A stretch of 5,938 bases of DNA from an uncultured Mycoplasmatota bacterium (GCA_948437815.1 CAOJKG010000054.1:1-5938); one strand, 5' to 3'; positions 1 to 5,177 are shown, counted from the stretch's first letter. The notes: a model not told the origin generated them from the letters alone. Numbers and translations: made by a program.

Positions 1-19
1 TTAATTAAGACAAGTGCCT

Positions 20-108
20 GCCCAAGTGGCGGAATAGGTAGACGCACAGGACTTAAAATCCTGCGAGTGTTAAAGCTCGTGCCGGTTCAAGTCCGGCCTT
101 GGGCACCA
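20..108 (+). tRNA. trnL: tRNA-Leu (anticodon UAA)
   Basis: Reads UUA leucine codons, which are very frequent in this AT-rich genome. The acceptor stem GCCCAAG (20-26) pairs perfectly with CTTGGGC (98-104), followed by discriminator A105 and an encoded CCA (106-108). The anticodon stem is CAGGA/TCCTG around loop CTTAAAA, putting anticodon TAA at 54-56. A long class II variable arm (CGAG...CTCG, about 64-79) and a T arm GCCGG-TTCAAGT-CCGGC complete the fold. It may be the last gene of a tRNA unit that starts outside the window. Confidence 0.98.
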
Positions 109-120
109 AAATTGATATAA

Positions 121-138
121 AATTCGGAATCCCGAGTT
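121..138 (+). terminator. Short hairpin after tRNA-Leu
   Basis: A 7-bp stem, AATTCGG (121-127) with CCGAGTT (132-138) including one G-T pair, has a 4-nt loop. It is followed by AAAAT instead of a T run, so on its own it is a poor intrinsic terminator. The preceding stretch AAATTGATAT and the TCG..CGA(G)TT stem resemble the sequence after tRNA-Phe at 3678-3717, which suggests a shared tRNA-unit 3' signal for termination or end processing. Confidence 0.4.
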
Positions 139-146
139 AAAATAGC

Positions 147-175
147 AAAACGGCTTGTAAAAAAGCTGTTTTTGT
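147..175 (+). terminator. Intrinsic terminator of the tRNA-Leu unit
   Basis: AAAACGGCTT (147-156) pairs with AAGCTGTTTT (163-172) through one G-T pair, with a 6-nt loop. The stem runs into a T-rich tail (TTTTT, then GTGTT). The -35-like TTGTAA of the downstream antisense RNA promoter begins at the end of the left arm and lies mainly in this hairpin's loop, so terminator and promoter are interleaved. Confidence 0.7.
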
Positions 176-183
176 GTTAATAT
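155..183 (+). promoter_or_regulatory. Promoter of the antisense (antitoxin) RNA
   Basis: The -35 element TTGTAA (155-160) and -10 element TAATAT (178-183) are separated by exactly 17 nt, close to the sigma-A consensus. The predicted start is about 189-191. No plus-strand ORF with a ribosome site follows before the terminator at 266-305, consistent with a promoter for a small non-coding RNA. Confidence 0.6.
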
Positions 184-189
184 GAATAT

Positions 190-303
190 GTCAAGGAAAC
201 TTGCATAAAATAAAAAAGGGAATACTTAACACCTCAATGTTGAGTACTCGCCAATAAAATGGTTGGCACTTAATCTACTGAAAGTAAATTGAGTGCTTTT
301 CTT
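190..303 (+). ncRNA. Putative antisense RNA antitoxin
   Basis: Predicted transcript of about 115 nt, from the promoter at 155-183 to the terminator at 266-305; the ends are estimates. It is rich in hairpins: CAAG-GAAA-CTTG near its 5' end (193-204), a 12-position stem at 220-249, GCCAA/TTGGC at 250-267, and the terminator stem. Roughly 212-303 is the exact complement of the 3' untranslated region of the minus-strand toxin mRNA, stopping just short of the toxin stop codon. Its loop sequence TGAAAGTA (279-286) is also perfectly complementary to the toxin leader at 422-429. Convergent overlap of this kind is the arrangement of TxpA/RatA and Fst-type systems. The antitoxin role is inferred from layout and not from recognised homology. 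Confidence 0.6.
211..249 (-). terminator. Terminator of the toxin mRNA
   Basis: On the minus strand, GAGTACTCAACA (249-238) pairs with TGTTAAGTATTC (231-220), 11 of 12 positions including one wobble, around a 6-nt loop. It is followed by CCCTTTTTT (219-212 plus flanking bases), a clear T run. A toxin transcript starting near 456 would be about 245 nt. The same DNA forms a hairpin inside the antisense RNA, giving both RNAs a matching structure for contact. Confidence 0.65.
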
Positions 304-305
304 TT
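266..305 (+). terminator. Terminator of the antisense RNA
   Basis: GCACTTAAT (266-274) pairs with ATTGAGTGC (288-296) through nine pairs with one wobble. After a C-A mismatch, TACT/AGTA adds four more pairs around a GAA loop (280-282). The tail is TTTTCTTTTATT. This is a strong intrinsic terminator on the plus strand. It lies just beyond the toxin stop codon on the other strand, so the antisense RNA ends before covering the toxin reading frame. Confidence 0.75.
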
Positions 306-316
306 ATTATAGATTA

Positions 317-400
317 CTATTTTACTAAAGTAAAAAGTAAGGCTATGAGTAAAAAGATAATTAGGATAAGAGAAAGAATTAAAAAATCCTTCTTATACAT
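317..400 (-). CDS. Small hydrophobic peptide, putative type I toxin
   Basis: A 27-residue peptide. It begins MYKKD, continues as one unbroken hydrophobic segment (about residues 6-25, rich in Leu/Ile/Phe with a single Ser, Ala and Thr) and ends LVK then TAG. Such a peptide would insert in the cytoplasmic membrane, as toxins of type I toxin-antitoxin systems do. Support for translation is strong: AAGGAGG (415-409) lies 8 nt before the ATG, and a TTGCAT-17-TATAAT promoter lies upstream. The gene sits on a predicted short mRNA with its own terminator, overlapped at its 3' end by a convergent antisense RNA. The sequence is not clearly Fst, TxpA, Ldr or Ibs, so membership of a named family is not claimed. 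Alternatives are a small membrane regulator, or a chance ORF, which the stack of signals makes unlikely. It is missed by gene finders with usual length cut-offs. Confidence 0.65.
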   Translation of the reverse strand: MYKKDFLILSLILIIFLLIALLFTLVK

Positions 401-408
401 ATCATCAG

Positions 409-431
409 CCTCCTTTCTTTATGAAAGTAGG
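409..431 (-). promoter_or_regulatory. Hairpin hiding the toxin ribosome site
   Basis: In the toxin mRNA leader, CCTACTTTC (431-423) can fold onto GAAAGGAGG (417-409) around the loop ATAAA, eight pairs with one internal mismatch. The whole Shine-Dalgarno core is in the right arm, so translation should be low unless the stem is opened. Sequestered ribosome sites are usual in type I toxin mRNAs. Confidence 0.6.
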
Positions 432-462
432 CAAGCACTCAGTTATTAAATATTCCTTATTA

Positions 463-491
463 ATTATATCAAACGCTTGTATTTTATGCAA
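463..491 (-). promoter_or_regulatory. Promoter of the toxin mRNA
   Basis: On the minus strand TTGCAT (491-486) and TATAAT (468-463) are separated by exactly 17 nt. The -10 is a perfect sigma-A consensus and the -35 matches at four of six positions. The predicted start near 456 gives a leader of about 55 nt carrying the ribosome-site hairpin. It is the best match to a promoter consensus in the region and is pointed away from the Nudix gene. Confidence 0.75.
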
Positions 492-505
492 TAATAACAT
501 ATTTA
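477..505 (+). promoter_or_regulatory. Possible promoter of the Nudix-hydrolase pair
   Basis: TTGTAT (477-482) and TATTTA (500-505) are separated by 17 nt and lie 26 nt before the Nudix ATG. Both hexamers are imperfect. If real, it overlaps the toxin promoter on the other strand (463-491), so the two could not be occupied at once. Confidence 0.35.
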
Positions 506-530
506 AAAACGTAAAAGAATAAGGTGAAAT

Positions 531-1118
531 ATGAAATATAATAATATATTATTAAAATACTTAGAGATTTTTTCAAAAGAAAAAAATAAACAAAAGATAT
601 TTAAAGAATATTTAAAAAGATTTTCAGAAAATGAAGTTATAGATTGGAATAACTTTGATGGTCACATAGTAGCGAGTGGCTTTGTATATGCAATAAAAGA
701 AAAAAAGTTTTTAGTTTTATTACATAAAGATATAAATATGTTTTTATACCCAGGTGGTCATATTGAAACAAATGATAAAGATGTATTGCAAGCAGCTATA
801 AGAGAAATTAAAGAGGAAACAGGTTTAACAGAATTAAACCAAATAATTATAGGAAATGATAAAATAATACCTTTTGATATAGATTCGCATAAGATTTCGT
901 ATAATAAAAGATTAAATCTACCAGAACATTATCATTTTGATTTTCGTTATTTTTTTACTATTGATAAAATAGAAAATATAAAAATTGATAAAAAAGAACA
1001 TTCAAGTTATAAATGGATAGATTTATCAGAATTAGCTAGAGATAAAAACTTTAAAGTTATCATTCTAAAAATAAAAAAAATAATAAAGGAGAAACAACTT
1101 GAAAATAAAAGTAAATAA
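531..1118 (+). CDS. Nudix hydrolase
   Basis: A 195-residue predicted cytoplasmic protein of the Nudix superfamily, whose members hydrolyse nucleoside diphosphates linked to another group (oxidised or non-canonical nucleotides, nucleotide sugars, cofactors) using Mg2+ or Mn2+. The Nudix box is at residues 75-99: GGHIE, then REIKEETGL at 91-99, with E92, E95 and E96 as the metal ligands. As in one common subgroup, the spacing between the glycine and the REUxEExGU half is one residue longer than the textbook signature, with Asp in place of the first Glu. The segment HYHFDFRYFF (133-142) is the strand seen after the box in that subgroup. An N-terminal helical region of about 45 residues precedes the fold. 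The ATG follows AAGGTG with a short 4-nt spacer. Its end overlaps the next gene by 20 nt, so the two are probably co-translated. The substrate cannot be told from sequence. Confidence 0.9.
   Translation: MKYNNILLKYLEIFSKEKNKQKIFKEYLKRFSENEVIDWNNFDGHIVASGFVYAIKEKKFLVLLHKDINMFLYPGGHIETNDKDVLQAAIREIKEETGLTELNQIIIGNDKIIPFDIDSHKISYNKRLNLPEHYHFDFRYFFTIDKIENIKIDKKEHSSYKWIDLSELARDKNFKVIILKIKKIIKEKQLENKSK
1085..1091 (+). promoter_or_regulatory. Ribosome site fixing a TTG start
   Basis: AAAGGAG lies 7 nt before TTG at 1099-1101, inside the 3' end of the Nudix gene. No ATG is placed better: the next in-frame residues already belong to the first strand of the hydrolase fold. The site supports the TTG start and translational coupling to the upstream gene. 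Confidence 0.75.
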
Positions 1119-1755
1119 TGTAAACATTTTCTATAAAGTTTATGGTGAGGGAAAGCCAATAATATTACTTCATGGAAATAGTGAGACTCATAAGATATTT
1201 ACAAAATTAATAAATAAATTAAAAGAAGATTATCATCAAGTATACGCCATAGATAGTAGATGTCATGGTGAAAGTGAAAATACTAAAAATATATCATATG
1301 ATTTAATGAGCACTGATGTAATAGAATTTATTAAAAAACTAAAAATAAATAAACCTATATTATATGGTTTTAGTGATGGAGGCATAACGGGCTTAAATGT
1401 AGCTATTAAAGAACCTAATATTTTATCCAAATTAATTATTAGTGGAGCCAACCTAAATCCATCAGGATTAAAAAAATCCTTTATAAATATAACAAAGATA
1501 GGATTTTTTATAACAAGAAGTAAAAGATTTAAAATGATATTAGACGAACCCAATATAACTAAAGAAGATTTAGAAAAAATTAATATCCCCACTATTATAT
1601 TAGTTGGCGAAAAAGATATTGTAAAAATAGAGCATACCAAATATATAAAAGAAAATATAAAGAATAGTATTTTAAAAGTTATACCTAAAGAGAATCATGG
1701 GAGTTATATAGTAAATAGTGATAAAATATATGAAATTCTAAAAGAATATTTATAA
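1099..1755 (+). CDS. Alpha/beta-fold hydrolase
   Basis: A 218-residue serine hydrolase of the alpha/beta-hydrolase superfamily (AB hydrolase 1-like), probably cytoplasmic since no signal peptide is visible. Strand 1 (MKIKVNNVNIFYKVYG) leads to the oxyanion-loop motif LLHGNS (23-28). The nucleophile elbow is GFSDG (90-94) with Ser92. The acid is probably Asp173 in VGEKDIV, and the catalytic histidine is His200 in ENHGSY. All three triad members are present. The protein is shorter than the usual 250-290 residues; the cap between strands 6 and 7 (about 118-160) is small and Lys/Phe-rich. Translation begins at TTG with a good ribosome site and overlaps the Nudix gene by 20 nt, so the pair is likely one operon ended by the terminator at 1763-1787. 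Possible activities include esterase, haloperoxidase-like or C-C hydrolase; none can be chosen. Confidence 0.9.
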   Translation: MKIKVNNVNIFYKVYGEGKPIILLHGNSETHKIFTKLINKLKEDYHQVYAIDSRCHGESENTKNISYDLMSTDVIEFIKKLKINKPILYGFSDGGITGLNVAIKEPNILSKLIISGANLNPSGLKKSFINITKIGFFITRSKRFKMILDEPNITKEDLEKINIPTIILVGEKDIVKIEHTKYIKENIKNSILKVIPKENHGSYIVNSDKIYEILKEYL

Positions 1756-1762
1756 CTAAAAG

Positions 1763-1787
1763 AATGTCAAAAATTAGACATTTTTTT
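1763..1787 (+). terminator. Terminator after the alpha/beta hydrolase
   Basis: AATGTC (1763-1768) pairs with GACATT (1777-1782) around an 8-nt A/T loop and merges into seven T residues (1781-1787). It begins 8 nt after the stop codon and closes the Nudix-hydrolase unit, so the deacetylase gene downstream needs its own promoter. Confidence 0.7.
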
Positions 1788-1806
1788 CATGTTTTCTAAA
1801 ATTACA

Positions 1807-1835
1807 CTTTTCTATATTTAAAAATGATTTATAAT
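1807..1835 (+). promoter_or_regulatory. Weak promoter candidate for the deacetylase gene
   Basis: A perfect -10 hexamer TATAAT is at 1830-1835, but the sequence 17 nt upstream (CTTTTC) is a poor -35. Initiation would fall on or beside the AGGAG ribosome site at 1841-1845. An upstream TATATT at 1813-1818 is an alternative -10. The gene needs a promoter in this gap because a terminator precedes it. Confidence 0.3.
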
Positions 1836-1854
1836 GAAGTAGGAGTGAAGTGAA

Positions 1855-3219
1855 ATGAATTATAAGAAGAAGCATAAAATAAGATTAACTAAAACTGGCA
1901 AAATATTATTTAGTGTAATAATTGTTATATTTTTATCTATTATTATATTTACCAATTCCACTAAAGAAACATTTTACTTAAAAGAAGAAAATGATTTATA
2001 TATTATGGAAATAAAATATCCTAGAATAAATAATAAAATTCTTTTAGCAGATGCCACAGACTATATAAATAATAAAAAAGATGAATTTAAAGAAAATATG
2101 CAAGATTTAGATTATAAACCTAGTAGTAAATATGATTTTAAAACAACATATGAAGTTAATGAAAATAATAATATGGTAGGAATTCATTTAACAATTTATG
2201 AATATACAGGTGGCGCTCATTATATGAGAGAAGATAAATCTTTTTATTATGATAAAAATAAAAGTAAAGAAGTTAATATCCAGGATTTTTTAGAAAATGA
2301 AGAAAGTTTAAATAGAATTACATCTTTAGCATATTATTATGTTATGAAATATAGTAAAGATAATAATTTAGATTTTGATGAAAATTGGGTAAAAGAAGGC
2401 TTATCAAATGGGGTTAATAGTTTAGAACATTTTAGATTTATTGATAAAGGCTTAGAATTCATATTTCCACCATATCAAGTAGCATATTATGCTGCTGGTG
2501 AAATAAAAATAGTTATACCATATGAGGAATTAGTAGGAGTCTTAAAAAAAGAATACTTAAGAGATGAAAAAGTAGATAATAAAGTAAAAGAGAGAAATTT
2601 AAAAGAATTTAGTGATAAAAAACTTTTAGCCTTTACTTTTGATGATGGGCCAAGTTATATTGCAACTAATAAATTACTTGATAACTTAGATAAGTATAAT
2701 GCAAGAGTAACATTTTTCGTTTTAGGAAGTAGAGTAGAAGACTATAAAGATACATTAAAAAGAGCTCATGATATGGGAAACTTAATTGGCAGTCATACTT
2801 ATAGTCATTCAAATTTAGTAAAATTAAATGATTATGATATTATAAATGAAATAAAAAAGACAAATGATAATATAAAAAATATAACAGGAGATAATCCAAT
2901 TTATCTAAGACCACCATATGGTAATACTAATAAAAATATCAAAAAATTATCCAATATGAATACTATAATGTGGGATTTAGATACAGAAGATTGGAAATAT
3001 AAAGATAAAGAAAAAATAGCTAAGTACATAATTGATAATGCTCATGATGGAGGAATTGTTTTATTACATGATTTATATGAAACATCAATAGATGGAGCAT
3101 TACTAGCCATGGAGGAATTATCTAAAGAAGGTTATGCTTTCGTTACCATTGAAGAAATGATAAAATTAAAAAATATAGAATTAGATAAAGAAAAAAGTTA
3201 TTATTATTTTTACAAATAG
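1855..3219 (+). CDS. pdaC: Membrane-anchored polysaccharide deacetylase, PdaC-like
   Basis: A 454-residue protein with the layout of Bacillus subtilis PdaC, a peptidoglycan deacetylase acting at the cell surface. A Lys/Arg-rich start (residues 1-18) precedes one membrane segment (about 15-32), so the rest is extracytoplasmic. Residues about 42-115 look like DUF4163 and about 135-228 like DUF3298 (note FPPYQVAYYAAGEIKIVIPYEE ending near 225, here split over its key residues F204, P206, Y211, G215 and P222). The NodB catalytic domain spans about 256-440. Its motifs are intact: TFDDGP (261-266, base Asp263 and metal ligand Asp264), HTYSH (314-318, ligands His314 and His318), RPPYG (352-356), WDLDTEDW (373-380) and LLHD (403-406, His405). 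Amide N-deacetylation of cell-wall sugars (MurNAc for B. subtilis PdaC) typically increases lysozyme resistance. The ATG follows AGGAG by 9 nt. The exact sugar substrate is inferred. Confidence 0.88.
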   Translation: MNYKKKHKIRLTKTGKILFSVIIVIFLSIIIFTNSTKETFYLKEENDLYIMEIKYPRINNKILLADATDYINNKKDEFKENMQDLDYKPSSKYDFKTTYEVNENNNMVGIHLTIYEYTGGAHYMREDKSFYYDKNKSKEVNIQDFLENEESLNRITSLAYYYVMKYSKDNNLDFDENWVKEGLSNGVNSLEHFRFIDKGLEFIFPPYQVAYYAAGEIKIVIPYEELVGVLKKEYLRDEKVDNKVKERNLKEFSDKKLLAFTFDDGPSYIATNKLLDNLDKYNARVTFFVLGSRVEDYKDTLKRAHDMGNLIGSHTYSHSNLVKLNDYDIINEIKKTNDNIKNITGDNPIYLRPPYGNTNKNIKKLSNMNTIMWDLDTEDWKYKDKEKIAKYIIDNAHDGGIVLLHDLYETSIDGALLAMEELSKEGYAFVTIEEMIKLKNIELDKEKSYYYFYK

Positions 3220-3261
3220 TGCATAATAATAGTATTAGAGCCAAAAAATGTTATAATTTTA

Positions 3262-3291
3262 TTGACATCTGTTTTTAAATTATGTTATAAT
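3262..3291 (+). promoter_or_regulatory. Strong promoter of the tRNA operon
   Basis: A perfect TTGACA (3262-3267) and perfect TATAAT (3286-3291) are 18 nt apart, and TG at 3283-3284 makes an extended -10. The start should fall near 3298, about 20 nt before the first tRNA. Such a promoter fits a highly expressed stable-RNA operon. No terminator is obvious between the deacetylase stop and this promoter. Confidence 0.9.
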
Positions 3292-3318
3292 TCAATTGTT
3301 GACAAGAAAAAAGGCTAT

Positions 3319-3411
3319 GGAGGAATACCCAAGTCTGGTTGAAGGGGCCGGTCTTGAAAACCGGGAGGCCGCGCAAGCGACGCAGGGGTTCGAATCCCTT
3401 TTCCTCCGCCA
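3319..3411 (+). tRNA. trnS: tRNA-Ser (anticodon UGA)
   Basis: Acceptor GGAGGAA (3319-3325) pairs with TTCCTCC (3401-3407), followed by G3408 and encoded CCA (3409-3411). The anticodon stem CCGGT/ACCGG encloses CTTGAAA with TGA at 3355-3357. A long GC-rich class II variable arm occupies about 3365-3384, and the T arm carries GGTTCGAATCC. First gene of the four-tRNA operon; reads UCN serine codons. Confidence 0.97.
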
Positions 3412-3437
3412 CTTAATTGTTTAACAATAGATTACAT

Positions 3438-3514
<77 letters not shown>

Positions 3515-3519
3515 ATTGT

Positions 3520-3596
3520 GGTTCGTTAGTCTAGAGGCCTATGACGTCTGCCTGTCACGCAGAAGATCACGGGTTCGAATCCCGTACGAACCGCCA
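3520..3596 (+). tRNA. trnD: tRNA-Asp (anticodon GUC)
   Basis: Acceptor GGTTCGT (3520-3526) pairs with ACGAACC (3586-3592), followed by G3593 and encoded CCA (3594-3596). The anticodon stem TCTGC/GCAGA encloses CTGTCAC with GTC at 3554-3556. It lies only 5 nt after tRNA-fMet, so both come from one precursor. Confidence 0.97.
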
Positions 3597-3603
3597 TTTT
3601 TTT

Positions 3604-3679
<76 letters not shown>

Positions 3680-3689
3680 AATTGATATC

Positions 3690-3717
3690 AAACTCGAACT
3701 TTTATGTTTCGAGTTTT
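3690..3717 (+). terminator. Terminator of the tRNA operon
   Basis: AAACTCGAA (3690-3698) pairs perfectly with TTCGAGTTT (3708-3716) around a 9-nt T-rich loop. The arm ends in a short T run (3714-3717). The T tract is modest, but position after the last tRNA and resemblance to the hairpin after tRNA-Leu support the call. Confidence 0.65.
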
Positions 3718-3756
3718 AAAATTCATAAAATTATGATAAAATTTTAATATCTATTA

Positions 3757-3780
3757 ATTTATATAATACATTTATATAAT
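3757..3780 (+). promoter_or_regulatory. Tandem -10-like repeat before the C26 peptidase gene
   Basis: The 11-mer ATTTATATAAT occurs at 3757-3767 and again at 3770-3780, a 13-nt period, each copy containing a perfect TATAAT. Neither has a good -35 at the right distance (TATTAA at 3752-3757 is the best for the second). Initiation from the second copy would give a leader of about 28 nt. This is the only promoter candidate in a gap that must hold one. Confidence 0.4.
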
Positions 3781-3814
3781 GTCAATTTCAATAAACATAT
3801 AGGAGGCATTACGT

Positions 3815-4561
3815 ATGAATAAACCAATAATAGGAATTGTTTCTAAACATATAGCTGAAAATAATATTAGACCTAATGCCTATATAAGAGATGAAGTAAA
3901 ACAAGCTATATTTGATAATGATGCAATAGCAATTGGAATTTTATTACCTAAAGACGAAGTCTTAGATGTAGGAGATAAATGGAGTAATAATTTATCTATT
4001 AGTGAATATAATAATTTAATTGCGCAAATTAATTTATGTGATGGAGTAGTTTTTCAAGGTGGCGAAGTATGTGATAATTATGAAATGATTATTGCAAAAT
4101 ATTGCTATGAAAAAGATATACCTGTTTTAGGTATTTGTTGTGGTCAAAATGTTATAGTTCGAGCTTTAGGCGGGACAACAACTTATGTTTCTAATCCGGA
4201 AAACCACAATAAAAATATGAAAGAATACGTACACAATATAAAAATTATTCAACCATCTAAATTTTATAATATTGTGCAGTCAAAAGAAATAAAAGTTAAC
4301 TCAAGACATAAAAGAACCATAGATAAATCGCCATTTTTAGATCAAGTTGCTTTTTGTGAAGATGGATACGCAGATGTAGTAGAATCCAAAAATAAAAAAT
4401 TCTACATTGGTGTAAGATTTCATCCAGAGAGTCTATATAAAATTGATGAAAATATGAATAATATTTTCAAATATTTCATCAGGGTATGTAAAAAAATAAA
4501 GCTATTAAATAATCTTTCTTTAAAACAACATAAAATAATCCACTGCAACTTTTGTAATTAG
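3815..4561 (+). CDS. Gamma-glutamyl hydrolase-like peptidase C26
   Basis: A 248-residue predicted cytoplasmic protein of the class I glutamine amidotransferase superfamily, peptidase C26/PuuD type; characterised members cleave gamma-glutamyl bonds, such as gamma-glutamyl-GABA in putrescine breakdown. Visible landmarks are the N-terminal strand PIIGIVS (4-10), FQGGEV (80-85), the nucleophile elbow LGICCGQN (105-112) with Cys108 as predicted nucleophile followed by ALGGT, VNSRHKR (161-167) where the family has VNSxHHQ, and RFHPES (201-206) giving His203 and Glu205. The catalytic triad is therefore complete. The last 25 or so residues (after the family end near 225) are a Lys/Asn/His-rich tail ending HCNFCN. 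The ATG follows AGGAGG by 8 nt. No polyamine genes lie nearby, so the substrate is open; roles on other gamma-glutamyl compounds are equally possible. Confidence 0.85.
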   Translation: MNKPIIGIVSKHIAENNIRPNAYIRDEVKQAIFDNDAIAIGILLPKDEVLDVGDKWSNNLSISEYNNLIAQINLCDGVVFQGGEVCDNYEMIIAKYCYEKDIPVLGICCGQNVIVRALGGTTTYVSNPENHNKNMKEYVHNIKIIQPSKFYNIVQSKEIKVNSRHKRTIDKSPFLDQVAFCEDGYADVVESKNKKFYIGVRFHPESLYKIDENMNNIFKYFIRVCKKIKLLNNLSLKQHKIIHCNFCN

Positions 4562-4642
4562 TGTTAATGATAACTATTAAATCCAGAAATAAAATATATA
4601 TTTTTATATGTATTAAAAAACTTTAAATAAAAGAGGTGCTAC

Positions 4643-5116
4643 ATGTCTAAAATTAGTAATGTACTTTCTATGCTTGAATATTTAAGTACAGGAAAAAAAT
4701 ATAGTCTAGCAGAATTATCTGAAAAATTAGAAGTTAGTCCCCGAATGATTAGAATATATAAAGATGAAATAGAAAAAGCTGGAATATATATTGATACTAT
4801 TAAAGGTCCATATGGGGGTTATGTCTTAAATCAAAATATAAGTGTTCCCAAAAGATTTATAACTCCAGAGACTATAAATATTAAAAATAAAGATTTATTT
4901 AATTTAATTAATAGAGCAATCAAGGAAAAAAGAAAATGTTTTTTAGAATATTATTCTAAAGATGAGAAAAGCACTTCAAAAAGAACTATTCAACCTTATG
5001 ATTTAATTCTTTTAGGGCAAGAATGGGGTATAGTTGCATATTGTGAATTCAAAGAAGAAATACGCCATTTTTATATAAATAGAATTAAATCAATAAAGAT
5101 TTTAGAAAAATTTTAA
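4643..5116 (+). CDS. Short HTH-WYL transcriptional regulator
   Basis: A 157-residue protein. Residues 1-62 form a winged helix-turn-helix of the HTH_11/DeoR-like type (LAELSEKLEVSPRMIRIYKDEI at about 22-43, with the wing GPYGGY at 55-60). Residues about 84-157 form a WYL domain: FLEYYS (100-105), RTIQPYDLILLGQEWGIVAY (114-133) and RHFYINRI (141-148). In the eponymous W-Y-L motif the sequence reads W128-G129-I130. WYL domains bind ligands, often nucleotides or nucleic acid, and control the attached HTH. The protein is about half the usual 300 residues of HTH-WYL regulators; the linker is short and the C-terminal extension (WCX) is absent, yet both ends look natural. The ATG follows GAGGTG by 4 nt. 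The preceding 81-nt gap shows no clear terminator. The target is unknown; its own gene or its neighbours are the simplest guess. Confidence 0.85.
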   Translation: MSKISNVLSMLEYLSTGKKYSLAELSEKLEVSPRMIRIYKDEIEKAGIYIDTIKGPYGGYVLNQNISVPKRFITPETINIKNKDLFNLINRAIKEKRKCFLEYYSKDEKSTSKRTIQPYDLILLGQEWGIVAYCEFKEEIRHFYINRIKSIKILEKF

Positions 5117-5177
5117 AACTGACATCTATATTTCCTCTTCTTTTAGTATACTTGTTTTAAAAGAAAGGAATAATTAT

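Noticed and set aside
86..108. The tRNA-Leu 3' end as an integration site for a mobile element carrying the toxin locus
   Set aside because: No second copy of the tRNA 3' end and no integrase or other mobile gene is visible in the window.
190..310. A riboswitch or T-box leader controlling the Nudix gene, suggested by the run of hairpins
   Set aside because: The hairpins end in a terminator more than 220 nt before the Nudix start, with another promoter-like region between. Opposite-strand signals for a small toxin mRNA explain the structure better, and no T-box or known aptamer core is recognisable.
1263..1640. A 125-residue minus-strand open frame
   Set aside because: It lies wholly inside the alpha/beta hydrolase, which has a complete catalytic triad in the other frame, and it shows no ribosome site or recognisable domain.
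4562..4642. A terminator or clear promoter between the C26 peptidase and the WYL regulator
   Set aside because: Only AT-only runs and weak hexamers (TTGTAA at 4552 with TATTAA at 4575) are present; there is no stem with a T run, so nothing firm can be called.
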